Origin: Azospirillaceae bacterium
Lineage (GTDB): Bacteria; Pseudomonadota; Alphaproteobacteria; Azospirillales; Azospirillaceae
DNA: 64,000 nucleotides
Assembly: GCA_031291675.1 (NCBI GenBank)
Contig: JARLIO010000071.1
Location: 1 to 64,000, forward strand
Direction: 5' to 3'
Below are positions 42,610-51,651 of the stretch, piece by piece. Made by a program: the position numbers and the translations under genes. The notes under the pieces were generated by a model. It searched no databases. It was given only the letters and a program-made list of their open reading frames with translations, and was not told where the DNA came from. Each line of letters opens with the position of its first letter. The first letter of the stretch is position 1.

Positions 42610-43887
42610 ATGGCGGTCCGTAACCAGACTTCGGGTCTGGCTGCGCTTGGCGCAGATCTGATGAGCCTGCTCATGAACCGCGCATTCCTCAAGGCCGGGC
42701 ACCTGCCCACCCTGGTCGCATCCTTTCTCTATTTTGATGTCAGCTTCATGGTCTGGGTCCTGTTGGGACCGCTCGGGGTCCTGATCGCCAAGGACCTGCA
42801 TCTCGATCCCGGGCAAAAGGGCCTGATGGTCGCGACCCCGGTCCTGGCCGGTGCCGTGTTGCGAATCGTCAACGGCATCCTGGCCGACCAGTTGAAGCCC
42901 CGTCTGACCGGAATCATCATGCAGATCGTGGTGATCCTGGGCTTGCTGACCGCCTGGCTGATCGATATCGACAGTTTCAATCAGGTTCTGGCCCTCGGGC
43001 TGGTGCTGGGCGTTGCCGGGGCCTCATTTGCCGTCGCCCTGCCGCTGGCCTCCTACTGGTATCCGCCGCACTATCAGGGCATCGCCCTGGGCATTGCCGG
43101 GGCGGGCAATTCCGGTACCGTGCTGGCGTCGTTGTTCGCGCCAACCCTGGCGGTCCTGTTCGGCTGGCGCAACGTCCTGGGACTGGCCGCCCTGCCGCTG
43201 GCGGTGGTCCTGGTGCTGTTCATCATCCTGGCGCGCAACAGCCCCAATTGTCCGCCGCGCAAATCCCTGGCCGATTACCGGCGCATCCTGGGAACCGGCG
43301 ACGCCTGGTGGCTGATGTTCTTTTACGCGGTCAGTTTCGGCGGCTTCGTCGGCCTGTCATCGTTTCTGCCGATCTATTTCAATGATCAATATGGACTTCC
43401 ACCGATTTCCGCGGGTTACCTGACGGCGGGCTGCGTGTTTGCCGGCTCCCTGGCACGGCCGTTCGGCGGTGCCCTGGCGGACCGGATGGGTGGCCTCCGC
43501 ACCTTGTCGGGGGTTTATGCGATTGCCGCCCTGGCGCTGGTCGTCGTCAGCCGTGACCTTCCGACCGTGATACCGGCCTTCGCCGTCCTGATCATCGGTA
43601 TGGCCGCACTCGGGATGGGCAATGGCGCGGTCTTCCAACTGGTCCCGCAGCGATTTGGTCGTGAAGTTGGCATCATGACCGGCCTGGTCGGCATGACCGG
43701 CGGCATCGGGGGCTTCTATCTCGCGGCAAGCCTTGGTTATGCCAAACAACTCACGGGAAGCTATTCCGCCGGTTTCCTGATCTTCGCGGTCCTGGCGCTG
43801 CTCGGCCTGGCCGGAATCGTCGGCGTGCGCAGTCGGTGGCGCCGGACCTGGCGCGGCGCGGCGGCCCTGACCAGCGCGCGAATCTGA
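42610..43887 (+). CDS. Nitrate/nitrite transporter, NNP family
   Basis: 425 aa, 12 membrane helices. The conserved nitrate-signature region GAGNSGTVLASLFAPTLA and late GMGNGAVFQLVPQRFGREVG… place it in the NarK/NasA-type NNP family of MFS. It imports nitrate (and may export nitrite). The first ATG gives a soluble 20-residue tail; an ATG at 42661 may be the true start. Followed 15 bases later by nirB. Confidence 0.93.
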   Translation: MAVRNQTSGLAALGADLMSLLMNRAFLKAGHLPTLVASFLYFDVSFMVWVLLGPLGVLIAKDLHLDPGQKGLMVATPVLAGAVLRIVNGILADQLKPRLTGIIMQIVVILGLLTAWLIDIDSFNQVLALGLVLGVAGASFAVALPLASYWYPPHYQGIALGIAGAGNSGTVLASLFAPTLAVLFGWRNVLGLAALPLAVVLVLFIILARNSPNCPPRKSLADYRRILGTGDAWWLMFFYAVSFGGFVGLSSFLPIYFNDQYGLPPISAGYLTAGCVFAGSLARPFGGALADRMGGLRTLSGVYAIAALALVVVSRDLPTVIPAFAVLIIGMAALGMGNGAVFQLVPQRFGREVGIMTGLVGMTGGIGGFYLAASLGYAKQLTGSYSAGFLIFAVLALLGLAGIVGVRSRWRRTWRGAAALTSARI

Positions 43888-43902
43888 CCCTGGCCCCCCG
43901 TG

Positions 43903-46437
43903 ATGACTTCAATGCGGATGATCAAGATGGACCAATTGACCCCATTCACGCCCTTTTTTCCCGATCAGCCCGATACGCGCCCGCGACTGGTGGTGATCGG
44001 CAATGGCATGGCGGGAATGCGCACCATCGAAGACCTGCTCAAGCGGGACGAATGCGAGGGACGCGATCCCCGCGATCGCTATCACATCACCGTTTTCGGC
44101 GCGGAGCCCCATGTCAATTATAACCGGATCATGCTGTCCGCGGTGCTGGCCGGCGACAAGACGACCGACGAGATCATCATCAATCCCCGGGCGTGGTATG
44201 AGGCGCAGGGCATCACCCTGGTCACCGGGGATCCCGTCGTCGCCATTGACGCCGCGAACCGGACCGTAACCGCGGCCAGCGGCCGCGTCGCCCGATTTGA
44301 CCGGCTGCTGATCGCCACCGGTTCCAAACCGCTGGTGCCACCGATCCCCGGCCTGACCTTGCCGGGCGTCTGCACCTTTCGCGACATTGCCGACGTCGAA
44401 AAGATGCTGGCCGCCGCGCGGTCGCATCGCCGGGCCGTGGTCATCGGCGGTGGTCTGCTCGGGCTCGAAGCGGCCTGGGGCCTGAAGCAGCGGGGCATGT
44501 CCGTCGCGCTGGTCCATCTGATGCCGACCCTGATGGAACGCCAACTCGACGCCCCGTCGGGCCAATTGCTCCAGCGCGACCTCGACAAGCGCGGTATCGC
44601 TTTCTTCACCAACGGTCAGACCGAGCTCATCTTCGGCACCGAGCGGGCCGAAGGCGTACGCCTGGCCGACGGCCGCTCGGTTCCCGGCGACCTGGTGGTT
44701 CTGGCGATCGGGATCCGCCCCAATATTGATCTGGCGCGCGCCGCCGGGCTTGAGGTCAATCGGGGCATCGTGGTCACCGACGATATGCGCACCAGCGACC
44801 CGGACATCTTCGCCGTCGGCGAGTGTGTCGAGCATCGCGGTCAGGTTTTCGGACTTGTCGCCCCGCTATGGGATCAGGCCCGCGTGTGCGCGGCACAGTT
44901 GGCGGGTGACGAGACGGCGATGTTCGAGACCAGGCCGGTCGCGACCAGTCTCAAGATTACCGGCATCGATGTGTATTCGACCGGCGCGCTGATGGCCGCC
45001 GACGATGCCGACGACGAAATCACGCTGCGTGACGACAATCGGGGCCTCTACAAAAAGGTCGTGCTGCGCGATGGCCGGCTGGTCGGCGCGGTGCTCTACG
45101 GCGATGTCGCCGATGGGCCGTGGTACAAACAGTTGATCGAGAACCGGACGGACGTCACGGCGCTGCGGGACCGGCTGGTGTTCGGTCAGGCTTTCGCGGC
45201 GGGCGCGGTTGCGGGAAAAACCGGCCCCGATGTCGGTGCGATGCCCGACAATGCACAGATCTGCGGCTGCAACGGCGTGTCAAAAGGTGCGATCGTCGCC
45301 GCAATCCGGTCCAGGAACCTGACCACGCTCGACGCGGTGCGGGCCCACACCAAGGCGTCGGCTTCGTGCGGGCAATGCACCAACCTCGTCGCGGCGCTGT
45401 TGCTCCAGACCACGGGTCCGATTGGCGAAGTCCGGGCGCCGGGGATCTGCGGTTGCACCGCCGCCGGGCATGACGAGATCCGCGCCGCGATCCGCACCCG
45501 ATCCTTGCGCAGCATGACCGAGATCCAGGCGGCCTTCGGCTGGACCAAACCCGACGGTTGCCACAAATGCCGGCCGGCGCTCAACTATTATCTGTTGTGC
45601 GCCTGGCCCGGCAGCTACCGGGATGACCCGCAATCCCGCTACGTCAATGAACGGGTTCACGCCAATATTCAGAAAGACGGCACCTATTCGGTGGTGCCGC
45701 GGATGTGGGGCGGGGTGACGACGCCGGGCGAGTTGCGCGCGATCGCCGATGTCGCCGAGAAATTCAACATTCCGACGGTCAAGGTCACCGGAGGGCAGCG
45801 CATCGATCTGCTCGGGGTGCGCAAGGAGGATCTGCCCGCAGTCTGGGGCGACCTCAATCAGGCGGGGCTGGTCTCGGGGCATGCCTATGCCAAAGGGTTG
45901 CGAACCGTCAAGACCTGCGTCGGCCGCGAATGGTGCCGGTTCGGGACCCAGGATTCGACCAGCCTGGGCATTCGCCTGGAAAAGATGTGCTGGGGTGCCT
46001 GGACGCCGCACAAGGTCAAGCTCGCGGTCTCGGGGTGCCCGCGCAATTGCGCGGAGGCGACCATCAAGGATCTGGGCGTAATCTGTATCGACGCCGGCTA
46101 CGACCTCGTGGTCGGCGGCAATGGCGGAACCGAGGTTCGGGTCACCGACCCGCTGGTCCGGGTTGCCACCGAAGCGGAGGTGCTCGAATATACCGGCGCC
46201 TTCCTCCAACTCTATCGTGAAGAAGCCCATTATCTGGAGCGGACCGCGCCCTGGATCGTCCGGGTCGGGATCGATACGGTCCGCCGCCGCCTGATCGACG
46301 ATGCCGCGGGGCGGCGCGCACTCCATGCCCGCTTCCTTCATGCCCAGCAATTTTGTCAGTCCGACCCCTGGGCGGCCCGGGTTGCCGGTGAAGAGGCCCA
46401 TGAATTCGTCCGTCTGCCCGCGCGCGTGGAGGCCTGA
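43903..46437 (+). CDS. nirB: NADH-dependent nitrite reductase large subunit NirB
   Basis: 844 aa. FAD and NAD Rossmann domains (VVIGNGMAGMRT; VVIGGGLLGLEAAWGL), two BFD-like [2Fe-2S] modules (ICGCNGVSKG…CGQC and ICGCTAAGH…CHKC), then the sulfite/nitrite reductase domains with the siroheme-[4Fe-4S] cysteines in TCVGREWCRFG and SGCPRNCAEA. It reduces nitrite to ammonium by six electrons from NADH. The second BFD module makes it longer than many homologues but typical of assimilatory NasD. The start is one of several tandem ATG/GTG codons. Confidence 0.96.
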   Translation: MTSMRMIKMDQLTPFTPFFPDQPDTRPRLVVIGNGMAGMRTIEDLLKRDECEGRDPRDRYHITVFGAEPHVNYNRIMLSAVLAGDKTTDEIIINPRAWYEAQGITLVTGDPVVAIDAANRTVTAASGRVARFDRLLIATGSKPLVPPIPGLTLPGVCTFRDIADVEKMLAAARSHRRAVVIGGGLLGLEAAWGLKQRGMSVALVHLMPTLMERQLDAPSGQLLQRDLDKRGIAFFTNGQTELIFGTERAEGVRLADGRSVPGDLVVLAIGIRPNIDLARAAGLEVNRGIVVTDDMRTSDPDIFAVGECVEHRGQVFGLVAPLWDQARVCAAQLAGDETAMFETRPVATSLKITGIDVYSTGALMAADDADDEITLRDDNRGLYKKVVLRDGRLVGAVLYGDVADGPWYKQLIENRTDVTALRDRLVFGQAFAAGAVAGKTGPDVGAMPDNAQICGCNGVSKGAIVAAIRSRNLTTLDAVRAHTKASASCGQCTNLVAALLLQTTGPIGEVRAPGICGCTAAGHDEIRAAIRTRSLRSMTEIQAAFGWTKPDGCHKCRPALNYYLLCAWPGSYRDDPQSRYVNERVHANIQKDGTYSVVPRMWGGVTTPGELRAIADVAEKFNIPTVKVTGGQRIDLLGVRKEDLPAVWGDLNQAGLVSGHAYAKGLRTVKTCVGREWCRFGTQDSTSLGIRLEKMCWGAWTPHKVKLAVSGCPRNCAEATIKDLGVICIDAGYDLVVGGNGGTEVRVTDPLVRVATEAEVLEYTGAFLQLYREEAHYLERTAPWIVRVGIDTVRRRLIDDAAGRRALHARFLHAQQFCQSDPWAARVAGEEAHEFVRLPARVEA

Positions 46438-46440
46438 GCC

Positions 46441-46809
46441 ATGACTCCAAAACAGGAATGGCGTTCCATCGGTCCGCTGAGCGCGATCCCGCAGCGCGGC
46501 GCGCGGCGGCTGGGCTTTGGCATCGACACCAAGCCGATCGCGGTGTTTCGGACCGCGACCGACCAGCTCTTTGCCGTGATCGATGAATGCCCGCATCGCG
46601 GCGGCCCGCTATCGGAAGGGATCGTCTGCGGCACCACCGTGACCTGCCCGCTGCATCATTGGGTCATTGATCTCAGCGACGGCGTCGCGGTGCCCCCCGA
46701 CGAAGGGGCGACTATGACGATTCCGATCCGGGTCATTGATGGCGAGGTCTTCATCGAAATGCCGCGGCACATGCCCGGCACCGGCCAGGGCGGAGCCGGC
46801 GAGCGATGA
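46441..46809 (+). CDS. nirD: Nitrite reductase small subunit NirD (Rieske)
   Basis: 122 aa Rieske-fold protein with CPHRGGPLSEG and CPLHHWVIDLSDG, keeping both Cys and His pairs of an intact [2Fe-2S] Rieske centre; many NirD proteins have lost them. It overlaps nasA by ATGA and follows nirB by three bases. Confidence 0.93.
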   Translation: MTPKQEWRSIGPLSAIPQRGARRLGFGIDTKPIAVFRTATDQLFAVIDECPHRGGPLSEGIVCGTTVTCPLHHWVIDLSDGVAVPPDEGATMTIPIRVIDGEVFIEMPRHMPGTGQGGAGER

Positions 46810-49508
46810 GCCCGGGCGCGCTTCGAACAACCTGCCCCTATTGCGGGGTCGGTTGCGGCCTTGAGGTCGATCGTGACGGTCAGCTCCGCGGCGATCAAGA
46901 CCACCCGGCGAATGCCGGCCGACTGTGCTCCAAGGGGGCCGCGCTCGCCAGCACGCTGGGCCCGGCGGATCGCTTGAGGGCGCCGACGAGCGGCGGCGCC
47001 GCGGTTTCGTGGGATCAGGCGCTGGACCATGTCGCCGCGCAGTTCGCCGGGGCGATCGCCGCGCACGGACCGGATTCGGTGGCCTTCTATGTCTCGGGAC
47101 AATTCCTGACCGAAGACTATTATGTCGCCAACAAACTGATGAAGGGCTTCATCGGCTCCGGCAATATCGACACCAACTCGCGACTCTGCATGGCGTCATC
47201 GGTTGCCGGCCATGTCCGGGCCTTTGGCGAGGATGTGGTTCCCGGCTGCTACGAGGACCTGGACCAGGCCGATCTGGCGATCCTGGTCGGCAGCAACACG
47301 GCCTGGTGTCATCCGGTGCTGTATCAGCGGCTGATCGCGGCGCGCGAGGCGCGGGGCACAAGGCTGGTCGTGATCGATCCGCGCCTCACCGCGACCGGGG
47401 ATACGGCCGATCTCCATCTGCCGGTCCGGGCCGGGACCGACGTGATGCTGTTCGCCGGGCTGTTGGCATTTCTGGCACAAACCGGGGCCCTGGATTCCGC
47501 GTGGATCCGCGATCATGTCGCCGGTTTCGACGAAGCTTGCGCGGCCGCCCGGGCCTGTGCCGGGTCGCTCGAGGTGGTCGCGACGGCAACCGGGGTCGCC
47601 GCCGCCGATCTGAGGCGCTTCTACCAGGATTTCGCCGACACCGAGCGGGTGGTGACGCTCTATTCCCAGGGCGTCAATCAGTCGGAAAGCGGCACGGACA
47701 AGGTCAACGCCATCATCAATTGCCATCTGGCAACCGGACGGATCGGCCGGCCCGGGATGGGGCCGTTCTCGCTGACCGGCCAGCCCAATGCCATGGGCGG
47801 CCGTGAGGTCGGCGGCCTCGCCAACCAGCTCGCGGCCCATATGGGTTTCGAGGATCGCGCCGACATTGATCGGGTCCGCCGTTTCTGGGACGCGCCCACG
47901 CTGGCAACCCGTCCGGGCTTGAAGGCGGTCGAACTATTCGACGCCGTTGCCGACGGGCGGATCAAGGCGATCTGGATCGCGGCGACCAATCCCGTGGCCA
48001 GCATGCCGCGCGCCGACCATGTCCGTGCCGCGCTGGCCGGCTGTCCGTTCGTCGTTGTCTCCGATTGCTGGCCGACCGACACGACCGCCTTGGCTGACGT
48101 TGTGCTGCCCGCTGCGGCCTGGGCCGAGAAGGATGGTACCGTCACCAATTCCGAACGGCGGATTTCGCGCCAACGCGCGTTCCGCAAGCCCCCGGGTGAG
48201 GCCCGGGCGGACTGGTGGATGTTCGCGGCGGTGGCCCGCCGGCTGGGCTGGGGCGAGGCATTTGCCTTCGCCAACCCCGCTTCGGTGTTCCGGGAACATG
48301 CCGCGCTGTCCGCCTTCGAGAATGACGGCCGGCGCTGCTTCGACCTGGGCGGCCTGGCGGGTCTCGACGACGCGGCCTATGATGCCCTGGCGCCGGTCGC
48401 GTGGCCGGTTCGTACCGCGAATACGGGTTCCGGTCGGGGGGCCGGGCAATCCCGGTTGTTTGCCATGGGGCGGTTTCCGACCCCGGATGGTCGGGCCCGG
48501 ATGGTGGCGACGCGGCCACCGGTGATCGTGCCGAACGACCGGGACCATCCGCTGCGGCTCAACACAGGGCGGTTGCGCGATCAATGGCACACCATGACCC
48601 GAACCGGCCGGGTCGCGTCCCTGATGACGCATGCCCCCGAACCGCTGCTCGACGTCCACCCTTATGATGCGGCGCCGCGCGGTCTTGAGGATGGTGGACT
48701 GGTCCGGATCGAAAGTCCCGACGCCGTATCCGTGCTGCGGGTCCGGATCACGCCGCGCCAACGGCCGGGCGAGGTTTTCGCCGCGATGCATTGGACCGCC
48801 CAGTTCGCCGCCTCGGGCGCCATTGATCGACTGGTCAGCGCGACAACCGATCCGCTTTCCGGCCAACCCGATCTCAAGGGGACCCGGGTTCGGATCAGCG
48901 CGCTGTCGACGCTGTGGCGCGGCATCCTGATCCGCAGCGGTGCGCTGGCGGGGATGCTGCCGCCGCCGTTGGGTGAGGGGGTTGTGTGGTCGATGGTGCC
49001 GCTGACCCGGGGGGTGGCGTTTCACCTGGCGGGATGGCACCCGCTGCGGGATGTCATCACGACGGAAGGGCGGTTGCGCGCGTTGCTGCATCTTCCCGAG
49101 GATGCCGAACTGGTAACCTACAGCGACCCCAAACGCTCGGTGTTCCGCTATGCGGGCCTGCGGCAGGGGCGTCTGGAAGCCTGCCTGTTTCTGGCCATGA
49201 CGGCTGAGGATCTGCCGGGGGTTGACGCGGCGGCAGCCCGTCTTGGCGAAGACCTGGCGGCGTCACAGCGCTCCGCCATCCTCGCCGGTGGTGGCGGCGT
49301 CGCGGGCGCCTTGTCCGAGCGGTCGGTGTGCACCTGTTTTGGCGTTGGCGTTGCGACCATCGAGACGGCAATCCGCGCCCACGCAATCACCAATGTTGCC
49401 GCGATCGGACAGCTGTTGCGCGCCGGCACCAATTGCGGCTCCTGTATTCCGGAGCTGAAGACAATTCTACAGGCTACGATTCAGGATGTGGAGACCATCG
49501 TGAACTGA
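46806..49508 (+). CDS. nasA: Assimilatory nitrate reductase catalytic subunit NasA
   Basis: 900 aa molybdopterin oxidoreductase. N-terminal [4Fe-4S] cysteines C10, C13, C17 and C41; MGD domain with the NAMGGREVGGLANQL block and ATNPVASMPRA; C-terminal molydopterin-binding beta barrel (HPLRLNTGRLRDQWHTMTRTG); then an added BFD-like [2Fe-2S] domain (VCTCFGVGVATIE…NCGSC) at about 838-890. No signal peptide, so cytoplasmic and ferredoxin- or NADH-linked. It reduces nitrate to nitrite for NirBD. Confidence 0.95.
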   Translation: MSPGALRTTCPYCGVGCGLEVDRDGQLRGDQDHPANAGRLCSKGAALASTLGPADRLRAPTSGGAAVSWDQALDHVAAQFAGAIAAHGPDSVAFYVSGQFLTEDYYVANKLMKGFIGSGNIDTNSRLCMASSVAGHVRAFGEDVVPGCYEDLDQADLAILVGSNTAWCHPVLYQRLIAAREARGTRLVVIDPRLTATGDTADLHLPVRAGTDVMLFAGLLAFLAQTGALDSAWIRDHVAGFDEACAAARACAGSLEVVATATGVAAADLRRFYQDFADTERVVTLYSQGVNQSESGTDKVNAIINCHLATGRIGRPGMGPFSLTGQPNAMGGREVGGLANQLAAHMGFEDRADIDRVRRFWDAPTLATRPGLKAVELFDAVADGRIKAIWIAATNPVASMPRADHVRAALAGCPFVVVSDCWPTDTTALADVVLPAAAWAEKDGTVTNSERRISRQRAFRKPPGEARADWWMFAAVARRLGWGEAFAFANPASVFREHAALSAFENDGRRCFDLGGLAGLDDAAYDALAPVAWPVRTANTGSGRGAGQSRLFAMGRFPTPDGRARMVATRPPVIVPNDRDHPLRLNTGRLRDQWHTMTRTGRVASLMTHAPEPLLDVHPYDAAPRGLEDGGLVRIESPDAVSVLRVRITPRQRPGEVFAAMHWTAQFAASGAIDRLVSATTDPLSGQPDLKGTRVRISALSTLWRGILIRSGALAGMLPPPLGEGVVWSMVPLTRGVAFHLAGWHPLRDVITTEGRLRALLHLPEDAELVTYSDPKRSVFRYAGLRQGRLEACLFLAMTAEDLPGVDAAAARLGEDLAASQRSAILAGGGGVAGALSERSVCTCFGVGVATIETAIRAHAITNVAAIGQLLRAGTNCGSCIPELKTILQATIQDVETIVN

Positions 49509-49911
49509 GGGGGGCCGGGAGTTTTCACCGTCGGGCGGCAGGGCCCGATCCCTTGAACATGGGCGGGCGGGCGCGCACGGAGCGGCGCCCTTGTCGCGAC
49601 CCCTATAGTGGGGTGCGTCATCGAGTTTGCCACCGTCGCCCTCGCGAACGCGGGAGCCCAGAGCCGCACGCTCTGAACGATGGCGCCTGGGGCCCTGGAT
49701 GCCCGCGTTCGCGAGCATGACGGTGGCGAGAGATCCTCTCATTGTCAGCGACGCGAGCCACCAGGTCGTCGCTTGCCTTAAATACATCAAAGATGGGGAA
49801 AACGAGGGGTGGGATCATGCCGGCGAGGCCGGTGATCCGCGGCACCCTGGTCGCAGCTGTGAAGTCCTTCAAAACAAAACCGCGCAGATTGTGTGCAGTT
49901 TTGTTCCGAAG
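49509..49911. other. Intergenic region with repeat and no gene
   Basis: Between nasA and tRNA-Asn. Apart from the inverted repeat at 49629-49727 no signal is visible; a direct terminator for nasA was not found. Confidence 0.5.
49629..49727. repeat. Dispersed inverted repeat, copy B
   Basis: 26-base arms (49629-49654 and 49702-49727) complementary with three mismatches, sharing GCCACCGTC and CTCGCGAACGCGGG. Nearly identical internal sequence to copy A at 229-330, including GGCCCTGGATGCCCGCGTTC. A REP-like mobile palindrome is likely. Confidence 0.75.
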
Positions 49912-49986
49912 TGGCTCCGGGACTCGGATTCGAACCGAGGACCGATCGGTTAACAGCCGATTGCTCTACCGCTGAGCTATCCCGGA
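49912..49986 (-). tRNA. tRNA-Asn (GTT)
   Basis: 75 nt with encoded CCA (TGG at 49912-49914). Acceptor TCCGGGA pairs with TCCCGGA; D arm AGCTCAGCGGTAGAGC; anticodon stem CGGCTGTTAACCG with GTT; T arm CGGTTCGAATCCG. All cloverleaf arms pair. Confidence 0.96.
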
Positions 49987-50301
49987 CCAGCGCGGTGAGG
50001 CGGTTATCTAGTCTGGTTGATGGGGGGCGTCAACAAAGATTTTGTCGGACCGGTGATTTTTCTTCCAAGCGGTATCGATGACCGGGATCGCAGTCCATCC
50101 GGGAGCCGACGCGGCGTTGGCCCTGGATCAGCGCGACCGCCGCGGCGCAATGCACGGCGACCACGGAATGTGTCGAGGGAATATGTCGAGAAGGGGGGAG
50201 GCGCCAGAGACTTGCGCCGCATGCGCGCGTTCACCGCGTCGCGCATATCACCGATGCAAAATCGGAAGAGGTGAGCTTTGGGCAAGACTCTGGGAGATCA
50301 T
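49987..50301. other. Inter-tRNA region
   Basis: No gene or regulatory element is recognised; reading frames on both strands are basic and low-complexity. Confidence 0.5.
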
Positions 50302-50375
50302 TGGAGGCGCGGCCGGGAATCGAACCCGGGTACACGGATTTGCAGTCCGTTACATCACCACTCTGCCACCGCGCC
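50302..50375 (-). tRNA. tRNA-Cys (GCA)
   Basis: 74 nt with encoded CCA. Acceptor GGCGCGG pairs with CCGCGCC; anticodon loop CTGCAAA in an ACGGA/TCCGT stem; T arm CCGGGTTCGATTCCCGG. Confidence 0.96.
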
Positions 50376-50587
50376 GCCAGCGGGGGACCGACGCTGCGGT
50401 CCCGGGCGGGTGCGGAGATATAGCCTCCCGAATTGGAGCGGTCAAGCGCTGCGAACCGGCAAAACACAACAAAGATCCCGGAAAGTGTGTCGGCAATTGT
50501 GTTCGCGGCGGCGCAACGATATATAGCCGAAAGCGCCGTCGTTCCGGCGACGGCAGTTCCTTTCCCAGCCCAATCCGAGCGTGCCGA

Positions 50588-51247
50588 ATGATTGCCATCA
50601 CCGATTATGCCGCCGCCCGATTCCACATGGTCGAAGGCCAGCTCCGCCCCAACAAGGTGACTGACCCTGCGCTGATCGCGGCGCTGTCAACGGTTCCGCG
50701 GGAGCAATTCGCACCGGAACGGCTGCGCGGCGTTGCCTATGTCGATCAGGCGCTTGCGGTCGGCGGCGGCCGCTATCTGGTCGAACCTCTGGTCCTGGCG
50801 CGTCTGCTGGATGAGGCGGCGATACAGCCGACGGACCGCGCGCTTGTCATTGGCGCCGGCGCCGGATACCTCGTTGCGCTGCTGACCCAGCTTGCCGCCG
50901 CCGTGGTGGCGCTGGAAAGCCTGCCCGATGCCGCGGCCGCGCTGCGCCGGCGCTTCGACGCGCCCGGTACGGTTTCCGTGGTCGAGGGGCCTTTGGTCCA
51001 GGGCTGGAGCGCCGCCGCGCCCTATGACGTGATCGTGATCGATGGGGCCACCGCCCGGATTGAACCCGCCTGGCAGGAGCAATTGGCCGAGGGCGGCCGT
51101 TTGGTCGGTGTGGTCCATCGCCCCGGCGCATTGGGTCAGGCGCGGCTGATCCGCCGCGTCGGGGCGGCGGTATCCGGTCGCACACTTTTTGAGGCCGCAA
51201 CACCGATTTTGCCGGAATTGGCGCAGAAGCCCGAATTCGTGTTCTGA
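50588..51247 (+). CDS. pcm: Protein-L-isoaspartate O-methyltransferase
   Basis: 219 aa. RFHMVEGQLRPNKVTDPALI, VPREQFAPERLRGVAYVD, VIGAGAGYLVALLTQL (SAM loop) and EGPLVQGWSAAAPYDVIVIDG identify the family. It methylates isoaspartyl residues with S-adenosylmethionine for repair. ATG 50588 gives the conserved start; a 170-residue extension of the frame overlaps the tRNA-Cys region and is rejected. First of the pcm-rhodanese-tolC-popZ-valS series. Confidence 0.9.
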   Translation: MIAITDYAAARFHMVEGQLRPNKVTDPALIAALSTVPREQFAPERLRGVAYVDQALAVGGGRYLVEPLVLARLLDEAAIQPTDRALVIGAGAGYLVALLTQLAAAVVALESLPDAAAALRRRFDAPGTVSVVEGPLVQGWSAAAPYDVIVIDGATARIEPAWQEQLAEGGRLVGVVHRPGALGQARLIRRVGAAVSGRTLFEAATPILPELAQKPEFVF

Positions 51248-51318
51248 GCGCCGCTGCGGCATCAACAGCTGGATGCCGCCCGATCATCACCCTTTTCGTC
51301 CGTCGCAAGGAGTCAGCC

Positions 51319-51651
51319 GTGAGCATGAAAGAACCGTTCGAGGTTGACCCGACGATCGTCGCCGCCCGGCGTGATGCCGGCGAGACGCTGGTGATCCTCG
51401 ATGTCCGCGAGCCGTGGGAGCGCGAGATCTGCCGGATTGACGGCAGCCTCGATATTCCGCTGCAATCCCTGCCCGGCCGGGTGGCCGAGGTCCCCACGGA
51501 CCGCTCCGTCATTGTGATCTGTCATCATGGTGGGCGCAGCGCCCAGGCGACGATGTGGTTGCGCCAACAGGGGATCAGTCGCGCGGTCAATCTCGCGGGC
51601 GGGATTGATGCCTGGGCGCGACAGGTGGATCCTGCGCTGAAGGTGTATTGA
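51319..51651 (+). CDS. Rhodanese-like domain protein
   Basis: 110 aa single rhodanese domain with active-site loop CHHGGRSAQ, where Cys is the persulfide carrier. GTG at 51319 has AAGGAG six bases upstream and is preferred to the ATG two codons later. It overlaps the tolC start (TGATG). Sulfur donor and acceptor unknown. Confidence 0.9.
   Translation: MSMKEPFEVDPTIVAARRDAGETLVILDVREPWEREICRIDGSLDIPLQSLPGRVAEVPTDRSVIVICHHGGRSAQATMWLRQQGISRAVNLAGGIDAWARQVDPALKVY

Noticed and set aside
50078..50587. 170-residue N-terminal extension of pcm
   Set aside because: It runs across the tRNA-Cys gene and lacks any family resemblance; the family start is at 50588.
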